A DNA stretch of 23,122 nt, taken from IMG/VR virus record IMGVR_UViG_3300028274_000045, positions 1-23,122 of that record. One strand, 5' to 3'. Source of the stretch: a virus. How positions within the stretch are numbered: position 1 is the first letter of the stretch; every line of letters starts with the position of its first letter. The notes under the pieces were generated by a model. That model was not told the origin of the DNA, searched no databases, and saw nothing but the letters and a program-made list of their open reading frames with translations. The position numbers and the translations under genes were made by a program. This document shows positions 13,668 through 20,651 of this stretch, one piece after another.

Positions 13668-13968
13668 TACTTTATTAAAAGAATTTTATAATTTGTTGTT
13701 GTATAACATTTAAACCCCTAAAAAGCATATACAATAGGGTAGGGTAGGGCATAATCACTATTTTTTGTTAAATTTTGGCATTTTTCACTCTTTTTTACAT
13801 TTTTCGTGAAATTTTTCGTGAAATTTTTTATATAAAGTTTGTCGAGTCCATTTTATAAAACCCCTCGAGTCCTGTCGGGTTCATTTTATAAAACCCCTCG
13901 AGTCCTTTAATAACTCTTTAAGCTATACTTCTATAGAATTACACTCTTACAAAATAAAAAGGATAAAA
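13668..13968. promoter_or_regulatory. Divergent control region between accessory and replication operons
   Basis: About 300 bases without a gene. It holds a telomere-like GGGTAGGGTAGGG (13737-13749), two TTTTTCGTGAAA-type units around 13801-13826, the two 33-bp tandem repeats at 13841-13906, and -10-like sequences TATACT (13924-13929) and TATAGAAT (13932-13939) before the first replication gene. No clear -35 accompanies these, so the plus-strand promoter may need an activator or be controlled through the repeats. Confidence 0.55.
13841..13906 (+). repeat. Two 33-bp tandem repeats, probable operator
   Basis: Units 13841-13873 and 13874-13906 differ at only two positions. Each carries ATTTTATAAAACCCC, flanked by TCGAGTCC-type half sites at 13842, 13865, 13875 (variant TCGGGTTC) and 13898, spaced 23, 10 and 23 bases. 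The repeats end about 60 bases before a gene for a ribbon-helix-helix protein. That protein class typically binds tandem half-sites about one helical turn apart and represses its own promoter. Confidence 0.75.
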
Positions 13969-14085
13969 ATGAAATCAATACAAGTACCATATGAAGTATG
14001 GAAGCAGTTAAAACAGTTAGCATTAGATAAGGACACAACAATAGCAGGTGTTATAGCATCACTATTAGAGCAAAACAATGACTAA
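13969..14085 (+). CDS. Ribbon-helix-helix (Arc/CopG-type) regulator, 38 aa
   Basis: ATG 13969, with AAGGAT just upstream; TAA at 14083-14085, overlapping the primase gene start by 8 bases. The product is a minimal ribbon-helix-helix protein. A strand KSIQVP (2-7) would pair with its partner in the dimer and enter the major groove. Helix A is YEVWKQLKQLALDKD (8-22) and helix B TTIAGVIASLLEQ (23-35). The pattern of polar residue, hydrophobic residue, Pro, then a Leu-rich helix is characteristic. It is the first gene of the replication operon and stands next to the 33-bp repeats, so autoregulation is likely. At 38 residues it is near the lower size limit of the family. Confidence 0.8.
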   Translation: MKSIQVPYEVWKQLKQLALDKDTTIAGVIASLLEQNND

Positions 14086-16279
14086 AATACAAGAAGCAGC
14101 AAGAGATATACAGGATAAATATGGTTGGAACTTACTACCTTTAGGGCAGTTTGTAAGGGCAGCAGATGGTAAGAAAGAAGTACAGTTTTTAGCTTCTTAC
14201 ACACAATACAGGGATAAGGTATATCCAATAGAGCAGTTTCCAGCGAATACACAGCACATCTTAATAATGACAGGTTACCTATCTAATTTAACAATTATTG
14301 ATATAGATTCAACAGTAGCATTATTAGAGCTAGAAGAGTTCCTGCAGGATACTGTAGATAACTATTGTAACTATATTATAGCTACAACTAAGGGATTCCA
14401 GCTATTCTATACATATACACCAGAACTGAAATCAATAGTTAAGTACCAACAAAGTGATATAGATGTACTGAATGATGGTTATCAGACCTTTGCCAGTCCT
14501 CTAAATCCAGGTTATACAGTACTGAAAGAAGAAGCACCTCAGCCAGTTCCTGAAAAGATATTAGAGTTTTTCTCAAATATTGAGACTATTAATGCTGTAT
14601 CAGACAACATCAGAAAGTCCAATGAGTCTTATTATGTAGAACCTTTCGTAGAAGTTGTAGAGCAGTTTATAGCAGCTAAGAGTATATCGAGTAAACTAAA
14701 AGCTACTTTAGAGGCTAAATTATGTAGAAAAGAGTTCGAGGGTCATACATTAGATGAGTTTGGTAAGGGTAACAGAAGTACATTTTTAGCAAGAGTAGCA
14801 GCATTATTATCAGCAGACCCTACAATATCTAAAGAAGCATTCGAGGCATTCATGCTTAAACTGAATATACAGTACACTAAAATGCCTGATTTAGAGTTCT
14901 CTAAAAGATACATCAGTCGCTACACACATAATAAAGCAACAGTAGTAGATGATATGACTGGTGAGTACTTACCCCTCTGGTCTTACAACCCTCAATGGGA
15001 GCTGGAGCATGAGAAACACATCTCAAATACAATGCTACAGGATCATAACTACAAAGTGTGGAGAGATTTAGAGGATTCTAAGTATGCCCTGTATCACATC
15101 CCGTCAAACTCAGCAGCATTATTAGCTAAACAGATGCTGTTAGACCAGCTGAAGCATATGGGAGAGCGTGTAGGAGATGATGGTATTCAGACATCTATGT
15201 TTCCAGCAATAGCAACAGTGTTTGACCCTACAAAGCCGTCACCATTCTTTAAAGATGAGTTTGGGAGAGAGTATTACAACTCATTTAAGAGAACGCCAAT
15301 GATGGAACACTTCTTAACAGCTACAAGTAGAGATACTTTACCACCCTTCATTGCTAAAGTGTTAGCTAATATAATGCCTGAGACAGATACAAGGGAGTTA
15401 TTTCTACATAATTTAGCACATCACCTAAGATACCTACATGTTGGTATGACTGCTCAGATATTTATAGGTCAGAAAGGTGGTGAAGGTAAAGGTGTTATTT
15501 TAGATGAGCTAATATCTCTGATTTATGGTGATTATTACTCTAAAGTATCTACTAAAACATTCACATCTAACTTTAATGGTGAGCTGAAGAACAAATTGTT
15601 TGTGTATTTAGATGAATCTGATGGTAAATTTAACGATACACTATTAGAAAACCTGAAAAGAATCATAGGGAACTCAACTTATGAACTTAGAGTTAAAAAT
15701 AAAGGCACTACGAACACTCCCAATAATATGTTGATAGCTATATCATCAAATAAAGATGTTCCAGTAACTTTAGACTCAAACAGGGATAGGAGATTCAATG
15801 TTTCTGTGACAAGACCTATACCACTAATAGATTATGAATGGTTCAGAGAAGTTAAGAAGACAGTATCAGTTAAAAGACAGCTGGAGAATGAGATAAAGGG
15901 TTTTATAGAGTACTTAGCTGGTCTTAAAACAACAGATATTCAGTATGCTGAGATTATTGAGAATGAAGCTAGGTCACAACTAAAAGAAAACTCTATGACA
16001 ACAATAGAAGTAGTAGTTGAGTACCTTTTAGCTCAAGATTTTGCAGAACTTAGAGGGTATTTAGGGGATTTAATGGTTGATATGTACGAAGATAGAGGTT
16101 TTATAGAGATTTCTAAGGTAGTAGAAGCATTAGAGCAAAGAGGAATTAAAGCACAACGAAAAGTAACACCATTAGTTAGTAAGCATCCTAAAGGTAAAGA
16201 CAAATTTGGTGAGCCTAGATGTAAAGTACTAAACTTAGATGGTAAAACATACAGATGTTTAGATATGAGAGCTGAATAG
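14078..16279 (+). CDS. Primase-polymerase with SF3 helicase domain (NrS-1-like / DUF5906-like)
   Basis: A 733-residue replication initiator/primase-helicase. The N-terminal archaeo-eukaryotic primase-type domain has the acidic motif TIIDID (Asp75 and Asp77), then TTKGFQLFY at 103-111 and a third acidic segment SDIDVLNDG at 126-134. The usual His of motif II appears to be Gln108. The C-terminal superfamily 3 helicase has Walker A GQKGGEGKG (464-472), Walker B LFVYLDES (507-514), a sensor segment MLIAISSNKD (551-560) and an Arg finger region DSNRDRRF (566-573). Size and layout resemble the single-protein primase-polymerase-helicase of phage NrS-1. Here a separate DNA polymerase follows, so this protein probably primes and unwinds. 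The ATG lies inside the end of the RHH gene. Confidence 0.88.
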   Translation: MTKIQEAARDIQDKYGWNLLPLGQFVRAADGKKEVQFLASYTQYRDKVYPIEQFPANTQHILIMTGYLSNLTIIDIDSTVALLELEEFLQDTVDNYCNYIIATTKGFQLFYTYTPELKSIVKYQQSDIDVLNDGYQTFASPLNPGYTVLKEEAPQPVPEKILEFFSNIETINAVSDNIRKSNESYYVEPFVEVVEQFIAAKSISSKLKATLEAKLCRKEFEGHTLDEFGKGNRSTFLARVAALLSADPTISKEAFEAFMLKLNIQYTKMPDLEFSKRYISRYTHNKATVVDDMTGEYLPLWSYNPQWELEHEKHISNTMLQDHNYKVWRDLEDSKYALYHIPSNSAALLAKQMLLDQLKHMGERVGDDGIQTSMFPAIATVFDPTKPSPFFKDEFGREYYNSFKRTPMMEHFLTATSRDTLPPFIAKVLANIMPETDTRELFLHNLAHHLRYLHVGMTAQIFIGQKGGEGKGVILDELISLIYGDYYSKVSTKTFTSNFNGELKNKLFVYLDESDGKFNDTLLENLKRIIGNSTYELRVKNKGTTNTPNNMLIAISSNKDVPVTLDSNRDRRFNVSVTRPIPLIDYEWFREVKKTVSVKRQLENEIKGFIEYLAGLKTTDIQYAEIIENEARSQLKENSMTTIEVVVEYLLAQDFAELRGYLGDLMVDMYEDRGFIEISKVVEALEQRGIKAQRKVTPLVSKHPKGKDKFGEPRCKVLNLDGKTYRCLDMRAE

Positions 16280-16662
16280 TGCAAGAAAGCACAATAAAAC
16301 AGTACCTACCAGCCCTTCATGAGGGTCTGAGGGTCTTTAAAGCTGATGATTTGTGGTTTTACTCTTTAGAAGGTAAAGGTTTAGTGCTTTCTATGGATGG
16401 TATGGACATTCAAGTTTATATCTTGCCTGAGTATAGAGGTCAAGGAATGTCGACTAAGTATATTAGACAGATAGTTAGAGAAGAACTGAACAGACATACA
16501 ACTTTAGAGGTGTCTTTCTTGGATGATTGGTACAAAAAAGCATTCTTTAACGCTCTTCCACACTCTGATATACTAACTTTTGATACTCCGAATGGTCTTT
16601 ATATGGTAAATGCAAGGAAAAAAGGGAAATTTATAGAGTTTCCTTATGATTATAAGATATAA
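16279..16662 (+). CDS. Short GNAT-like protein
   Basis: A 127-residue protein beginning at GTG 16279, which overlaps the TAG stop of the primase gene (TAGTG). Residues 44-70 (IQVYILPEYRGQGMSTK and onward) match motif A of GNAT N-acetyltransferases: a beta-strand followed by the acetyl-CoA pyrophosphate-binding turn R-G-Q-G-M and an alpha-helix. The rest is short for the family. The N-terminal part contains GKGLVLSMDGMD strands, and residues about 75-100 look like the later strand/helix with DWYKKAFFNAL. It may acetylate a small molecule or protein, or only bind acyl-CoA. Position in the replication operon suggests a nucleic-acid or host-modification role, which is inference. The stop lies within promoter repeat 16653-16690. 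Confidence 0.6.
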   Translation: MQESTIKQYLPALHEGLRVFKADDLWFYSLEGKGLVLSMDGMDIQVYILPEYRGQGMSTKYIRQIVREELNRHTTLEVSFLDDWYKKAFFNALPHSDILTFDTPNGLYMVNARKKGKFIEFPYDYKI

Positions 16663-16690
16663 TTAAGTTATAATACAGTATCATTACATC
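16653..16690 (+). promoter_or_regulatory. Promoter-like repeat, copy C, before the ssDNA-binding protein gene
   Basis: TATAAT occurs at 16658-16663 and 16669-16674 within a sequence sharing TAAGATATAATTAAGTTATA with the copies at 7032 and 22106. It shares ATCATTACATC with the units at 11252 and 11318. It overlaps the stop codon of the GNAT-like gene. The leader that follows contains a possible ACCGA (16697-16701) / TCGGT (16722-16726) hairpin and then AAGGAG before the ATG at 16765. Confidence 0.65.
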
Positions 16691-16764
16691 TGTTAGACCG
16701 AAACAGTCTTTAAACTAGCTATCGGTACGAGTTACCAACAAAATATTAAGTCAAGGAGACTAAA

Positions 16765-17307
16765 ATGCTAGCAAGAAAAGCTAAATTAACATGGACATCA
16801 ATTAAAAATGTAAACGAAATGAGTGGAAAATATGAAACAAACTTCTATGTAGATGCTACACAACAAGAAAAGCTTAAAAATGCTATTGATGCTGAGTGGA
16901 ATTCATACAAAGGTTCTTTCAAAGGTAAGCCACAATCATTAGGTTACACTATGGTACAAGATGATAATGGTGCAGAAACTGGTGAGATTAAATTCAAAGC
17001 TACTCAAGCACCTCAGTCAACTGATGGTAAGTATACTTTTGAAGTAGACTGTTATGATGCTGATGCAAGAAAGATAGAAAAAGATAATATCCCTAATATT
17101 GGTAATGGTACTATTGCTAATGTTGAGTTTGAACTGTATGCTTACACATTCAAAACAAACAAGGGTGTAAAATTACAACTTAAAAGAATCCAAATTACTA
17201 AGTTAGAAGAATACACAACTGGAGATGCTAATCCTTTTGAGAAAGAAGAAGGTTTCCAAGCAGAACCTGAGAACCCTTTCGAGTCTGAAAGACCAGCAGG
17301 ATTATAA
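16765..17307 (+). CDS. Single-stranded DNA-binding protein (putative)
   Basis: A 180-residue protein opening a new promoter unit right before the DNA polymerase. Beta-rich segments (ARKAKLTWTSIKNVNEM, KYETNFYVDAT, YTFEVDCYDADARKI, VEFELYAYTFKTNKGVKLQLKRIQI) suggest an OB fold. The C-terminus is disordered and acidic with a repeated NPFE motif (NPFEKEEG at about 157 and NPFESERP at about 171). Acidic C-terminal tails are the protein-recruiting element of phage ssDNA-binding proteins such as the T7 gp2.5 and Enc34 types. The fold assignment is by pattern and context. An AAGGAG ribosome binding site is 6-7 bases before the ATG. Confidence 0.75.
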   Translation: MLARKAKLTWTSIKNVNEMSGKYETNFYVDATQQEKLKNAIDAEWNSYKGSFKGKPQSLGYTMVQDDNGAETGEIKFKATQAPQSTDGKYTFEVDCYDADARKIEKDNIPNIGNGTIANVEFELYAYTFKTNKGVKLQLKRIQITKLEEYTTGDANPFEKEEGFQAEPENPFESERPAGL

Positions 17308-17309
17308 AG

Positions 17310-18908
17310 ATGGTTGAGCTTAACAAAGCTCTTCCTGTCTACTTTGATATTGAGACCGATGGTCTTTATATCAATACATCACTAATACAACTTAGACAAA
17401 ATAACAAAACACATTTCATCTATGTCAATAGTGACGAAGAACTGGCAGAGATTAAGAAAGAACTTCAACAATATCACCTAGTAGGATACAACCTTAGCTA
17501 TGATTTAGGAACACTAAATTTAGTTCCTGTTGCTATAGATGATTTGTTCTATGCTGTTAAGACAGCTTTCCCAGCAATAGGAAAGTTCTCATTAGATGCT
17601 GTTGTTGCTTACTTTGATTTAGATTTATACAAAGGTTTAGATAAAAAAGCTATGCAGAAAGCTGGTTTTAAAAGAAACAGAGTGTTTACACCAGAGCAAC
17701 TGAGATATGCTGAAGCAGATGTAGAAGCTTTAGAGTGGTTGTATAACCATAAGAAAGTACAAGATGTTATTAAGAACAACATTGCCTATGCTTTAGATAT
17801 AAAGTCTTTATTATATGCTGCTCAATATCAACAAAATGGTTTATTAGTAGACCAAGATGCTGTAAAAGTAGAGATAGAAAAGATAGATTCTACTATTGAA
17901 CAGAATTATATAGACTTAGCTGGTTTAAACCCAAACAGTCCTAAACAATGTAAAGAAGCTTTAGGAACAACCAGTACTAATAAAGATACTTTAGTAGCCT
18001 TGATGGCTGAGGGTAACTCACTAGCTAAACTGATATTTGACCAAAGAAGACTTTTAAAAAGAAGAAATATGCTAGAGTCATACAACTTCCCTAAAGTTTA
18101 CACTAAGTTCAACCCAGCTGGAGCTATAACAGGACGATTCACAGCTTCTGGTGGTGATATGTTAGATGGTATTAATGCCCAGCAGATAACTAGAGATTTA
18201 CAGTACCTTTTTAATCAAGATACTGATGATACTGTTATTATTGAGGCTGACTTTTCTACAGCAGAACTAAGAGCTGCAGCAAGTATTATGAGAGATGCTC
18301 AGATGTACAAAGAGTTAAAAGATGGTATGGATTTACATAAGATTAGTGCTACTATGGTAACAGGTGGTTCTATTGAAGATGTTACTAAGAAAGATAGACA
18401 AGCTGGAAAAGCTGTAAGTTTCGGTCTTATCTTTGGTATGTCTGCACCAAGCTTTAAACAATATGCCTTTACAACTTATGGTGTGAACTTTAGTGAGCCT
18501 GAAGCTAGAGGTATTAAGAATAACTATATGAAAAGATACAGAGGTATTACTAAATATCACAGGAATGCTTGGGACAACTATGAAACTATGGTTGTTGAGA
18601 CAGCATTAGGTAGAAGAGTAAGACCAAAGTTAGGTACAGATGCTATTAACATTCCTATTCAAGGAACAATAGCAGAAACTACTAAGATGGCTGTACACTT
18701 TGCTGTAATGGAAGATAAGAGAATTTTAGATTATATTTACAATGTAATTCATGATCAGATAAACCTACGAGTTCCTAGAGCTGATGTAGACTACTGGACA
18801 GATTTATTAGTAAGAAATATGAAATTAGGTTGGGACGAAATCTGTAAATCAGATTTAATGTTCTATAAAGATATAGAAATGCCTGTGGATAGTAACCATG
18901 CAAATTAA
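17310..18908 (+). CDS. Family A DNA polymerase with 3'-5' exonuclease
   Basis: A 532-residue T7/Pol I-type polymerase. Proofreading domain: exo I YFDIETDG (Asp13, Glu15), exo II NLSYDLGTL (Asp65), exo III YAEAD (Tyr133, Asp137). Polymerase domain: motif 1 NPAGAITGRFTAS (268-280), motif A EADFSTAELR (312-321, catalytic Asp314), motif B RQAGKAVSFGLIFG (363-376), then NIPIQGT (447-453) and motif C IHDQINL (480-486). Two substitutions are visible against the usual family pattern. The Tyr equivalent to E. coli Tyr766 is Phe375, and the HDE triad of motif C reads HDQ. Phe371 at the position of Phe762 predicts dideoxynucleotide discrimination. At 532 residues it is compact compared with the 704-residue T7 enzyme. 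It begins 2 bases after the ssDNA-binding protein stop. Confidence 0.93.
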   Translation: MVELNKALPVYFDIETDGLYINTSLIQLRQNNKTHFIYVNSDEELAEIKKELQQYHLVGYNLSYDLGTLNLVPVAIDDLFYAVKTAFPAIGKFSLDAVVAYFDLDLYKGLDKKAMQKAGFKRNRVFTPEQLRYAEADVEALEWLYNHKKVQDVIKNNIAYALDIKSLLYAAQYQQNGLLVDQDAVKVEIEKIDSTIEQNYIDLAGLNPNSPKQCKEALGTTSTNKDTLVALMAEGNSLAKLIFDQRRLLKRRNMLESYNFPKVYTKFNPAGAITGRFTASGGDMLDGINAQQITRDLQYLFNQDTDDTVIIEADFSTAELRAAASIMRDAQMYKELKDGMDLHKISATMVTGGSIEDVTKKDRQAGKAVSFGLIFGMSAPSFKQYAFTTYGVNFSEPEARGIKNNYMKRYRGITKYHRNAWDNYETMVVETALGRRVRPKLGTDAINIPIQGTIAETTKMAVHFAVMEDKRILDYIYNVIHDQINLRVPRADVDYWTDLLVRNMKLGWDEICKSDLMFYKDIEMPVDSNHAN

Positions 18909-18917
18909 GGAGCATAA

Positions 18918-19673
18918 ATGAACATATTTCAGAACTTAGATAAGACACTGATAGTAGATGCTGATTCAATAGTATTTATAGCTTGCTACAATGCTGCTAA
19001 AGACACACTATCAGAGGAGTTCTTTAACACAGAACTTGAACACTCTACTGAAGTTATTAGATTAGCTGGTGATTATGCAAAAGCTCATGTCTTAAATATA
19101 CAGGAAGTAACAGGTTGTGAAGCAGTTGAGTGCTACTTCACAGCTGGTAAGTGCTTCAGATACGATGTAGATGCTGAGTACAAAGCTAATAGAAAGAAGA
19201 CTAATTATGTATTAGGTCTTAAAGAAGTTAAAGAGTACTTACACAGTCAGTTTGATGGTGAGATAAGTACTGAGTATGAAGCAGATGATATTTGTTATTA
19301 TCGAGGTATGCAAGAGAACACTTTAGTATCTTGTATTGATAAAGATATTTCTGGTCAGCTTCCTTATGCTACTTACAACTTCAGGAAGAATGTCTACATA
19401 GAACCTCAAGAAGACCCAAAGAAATTTGTATGGCTTCAGATGATTATAGGTGATAATGCTGATAATATCAAAGGTATTAGAGGTATAGGAGCTGTTGGTG
19501 CTACTAAATATTTAGCAGATGTTGAGGATTATAGAACAGCTGTTTTAGAACTTTATACAGAAAAAGGTAGGAGAGATGACTTTATTAAGAATCTTAATCT
19601 ATTAGACATGGCTTTATTACAAGATGATATGAGCATAAAACTACATAAGGAACTAGAAGATGAAACTGTATGA
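18918..19673 (+). CDS. 5'-3' exonuclease / flap endonuclease
   Basis: A 251-residue PIN-like FEN nuclease. Motifs in order: VDADSIVF (13-20, Asp14 and Asp16), the arch region YKANRKK (88-94), EADD (121-124), IDKDISG (140-146) and the helix-three-turn-helix GDNADNIKGIRGIG (178-191). These provide the metal-binding acids and the DNA backbone clamp. It would remove RNA primers and flaps during replication, as T7 gp6 or T5 exonuclease do, complementing the polymerase encoded just upstream that lacks this domain. Strong AAGGAG ribosome binding site. Length is typical for free-standing phage versions. Confidence 0.93.
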   Translation: MNIFQNLDKTLIVDADSIVFIACYNAAKDTLSEEFFNTELEHSTEVIRLAGDYAKAHVLNIQEVTGCEAVECYFTAGKCFRYDVDAEYKANRKKTNYVLGLKEVKEYLHSQFDGEISTEYEADDICYYRGMQENTLVSCIDKDISGQLPYATYNFRKNVYIEPQEDPKKFVWLQMIIGDNADNIKGIRGIGAVGATKYLADVEDYRTAVLELYTEKGRRDDFIKNLNLLDMALLQDDMSIKLHKELEDETV

Positions 19674-19965
19674 TTTTAAAGTAAGAAGTAAGAGCTATTG
19701 TTTAGTTAAGTTTGACAAGTATAACTTTAGTGTTAGAGAGTATTTAAAGAACCCTAAAGTTAGTGAGGCGTTTGGTGTTACTTTAGTAACAGAGTTTAAA
19801 CCAGCGGATAACTTTTTTGGTTCTTTATATGCTGCTTGTAGGAAAGTTGTAAGAGTACAAGGTGGTAATCACCCTGCTAGGTATATAGATAGCCTAAAAC
19901 CATATAATCTTACAGAAGATAACAAAGAAATTTACAAAGACGCAATTAAGGAGTGTTTAGGATGA
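19660..19965 (+). CDS. Small protein, unknown (101 aa)
   Basis: A 101-residue basic protein whose ATG lies 14 bases inside the exonuclease gene, with AAGGAA upstream. It starts MKLYDFKVRSKSYCLVKF, has strands in the first third and helices in the last third. The segment ADNFFGSLYAACRKVVRVQG is hydrophobic/basic. No family is recognised. The overlap and position between the exonuclease and the DUF3310-like gene suggest a role in nucleotide or DNA metabolism, but nothing in the sequence proves it. Confidence 0.7.
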   Translation: MKLYDFKVRSKSYCLVKFDKYNFSVREYLKNPKVSEAFGVTLVTEFKPADNFFGSLYAACRKVVRVQGGNHPARYIDSLKPYNLTEDNKEIYKDAIKECLG

Positions 19966-20210
19966 GTATAGAAACAATTAATACAGGGTATGCACAGGAC
20001 ATGGGGGATAATCCAATATCTCCAAAACATTATTCGGATTTAAAGATAAGCCCTTTAGAATATATAGAAGCTAATGAGCCTGAATTTACTTGGTGTATAT
20101 CTAATGTAATTAAATATGTATCAAGATATAAAAGAAAGAATGGTCTTGAGGACTTGAAGAAAGCTCAATGGTATCTAAATCATGAGATTGAGAGGCTGGA
20201 GAATGAATAA
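19962..20210 (+). CDS. DUF3310-like small protein
   Basis: Start chosen at ATG 19962. It overlaps the previous TGA as ATGA and has AAGGAG 8 bases upstream. An in-frame GTG at 19953 overlaps that ribosome binding site and is less likely. The 82-residue product has the pattern PKHYSDLKISPLEYIEAN, then FTWCISNVIKYVSRYKRKNG, LEDLKKAQWYL and a C-terminal helix. This is the typical layout of the small DUF3310 family of phage nucleotide-kinase-associated proteins (HY..., N-IKY--R, DL-KA--YL). Biochemical function is unknown. Confidence 0.8.
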   Translation: MSIETINTGYAQDMGDNPISPKHYSDLKISPLEYIEANEPEFTWCISNVIKYVSRYKRKNGLEDLKKAQWYLNHEIERLENE

Positions 20211-20562
20211 TAGTAATTGGCAGCATGGTTTAAAAGAATGGAGAGCAGATAGAAATATCGTAACACCATCAGGTAAAGTATTTGACATGATAAAAGAAGA
20301 GCTTAACGAACTAGAAGATGCTATCTATGATAAAGATGAACACGAAACAGTAGATGCTTTAGCAGATATTATTGTATTAGCTACTAATGAACTAGAACTT
20401 ATGGGTTATGATTTAGATGGTGTTATGATTGAAGTAGTTAAAGAGATTAGTTCAAGAAGACAATGTCCAGCACAAAAAGAAGTATGGGGAAAATGGGGAG
20501 CTGAAGGTAAATGGCAGAAACAGAAAAACCAAACAGATACTTATAAGGCAGTTTACAAATGA
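20203..20562 (+). CDS. MazG-like nucleotide pyrophosphohydrolase
   Basis: Start chosen at ATG 20203, which overlaps the previous stop region and has GAGAGG 7 bases upstream. A start at 20182 has no ribosome binding site. The 119-residue all-alpha product shows the MazG-type metal motif: EELNE (EExxE, 32-36) followed by ETVD (ExxD, 48-51) and Asp55 in a second helix, then a helical C-terminus and a Trp/Lys-rich tail. Such enzymes hydrolyse (d)NTPs or (p)ppGpp-related nucleotides. In phages they are thought to clean nucleotide pools or blunt the stringent response. Substrate cannot be told from sequence. Confidence 0.82.
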   Translation: MNNSNWQHGLKEWRADRNIVTPSGKVFDMIKEELNELEDAIYDKDEHETVDALADIIVLATNELELMGYDLDGVMIEVVKEISSRRQCPAQKEVWGKWGAEGKWQKQKNQTDTYKAVYK

Positions 20563-20651
20563 GCAGTCAGAAAATACTATACAACAAAGTAATTGAGAAG
20601 ATATTCTATCATAAGGAAAATGCTCAAGCTTACCTGTTGGATAATGTATGA
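20559..20651 (+). CDS. 30-residue microprotein, translationally coupled on both sides
   Basis: ATG 20559 overlaps the upstream TGA as ATGA, and its own TGA overlaps the helicase ATG at 20648 in the same way. The product starts MSSQKILYNKVIEKIFYHKE and continues to a Leu/Asn-rich end; it is predicted helical and basic. It fills exactly the gap between two genes. It may be a genuine microprotein or a leader frame that carries ribosomes to the helicase start, which has only a weak ribosome binding site. Confidence 0.6.
   Translation: MSSQKILYNKVIEKIFYHKENAQAYLLDNV

Noticed and set aside
13733-13750. G-quadruplex from the GGGTAGGGTAGGG run
   Set aside because: Only three G3 runs are present; a stable intramolecular quadruplex needs four.
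16033-16284. 83-residue minus-strand frame at the end of the primase gene
   Set aside because: Antisense shadow of the primase-helicase C-terminus without a ribosome binding site.
19953-19961. GTG start for the DUF3310-like gene
   Set aside because: It overlaps the AAGGAG ribosome binding site that serves the ATG at 19962, and the ATGA junction favours the ATG.
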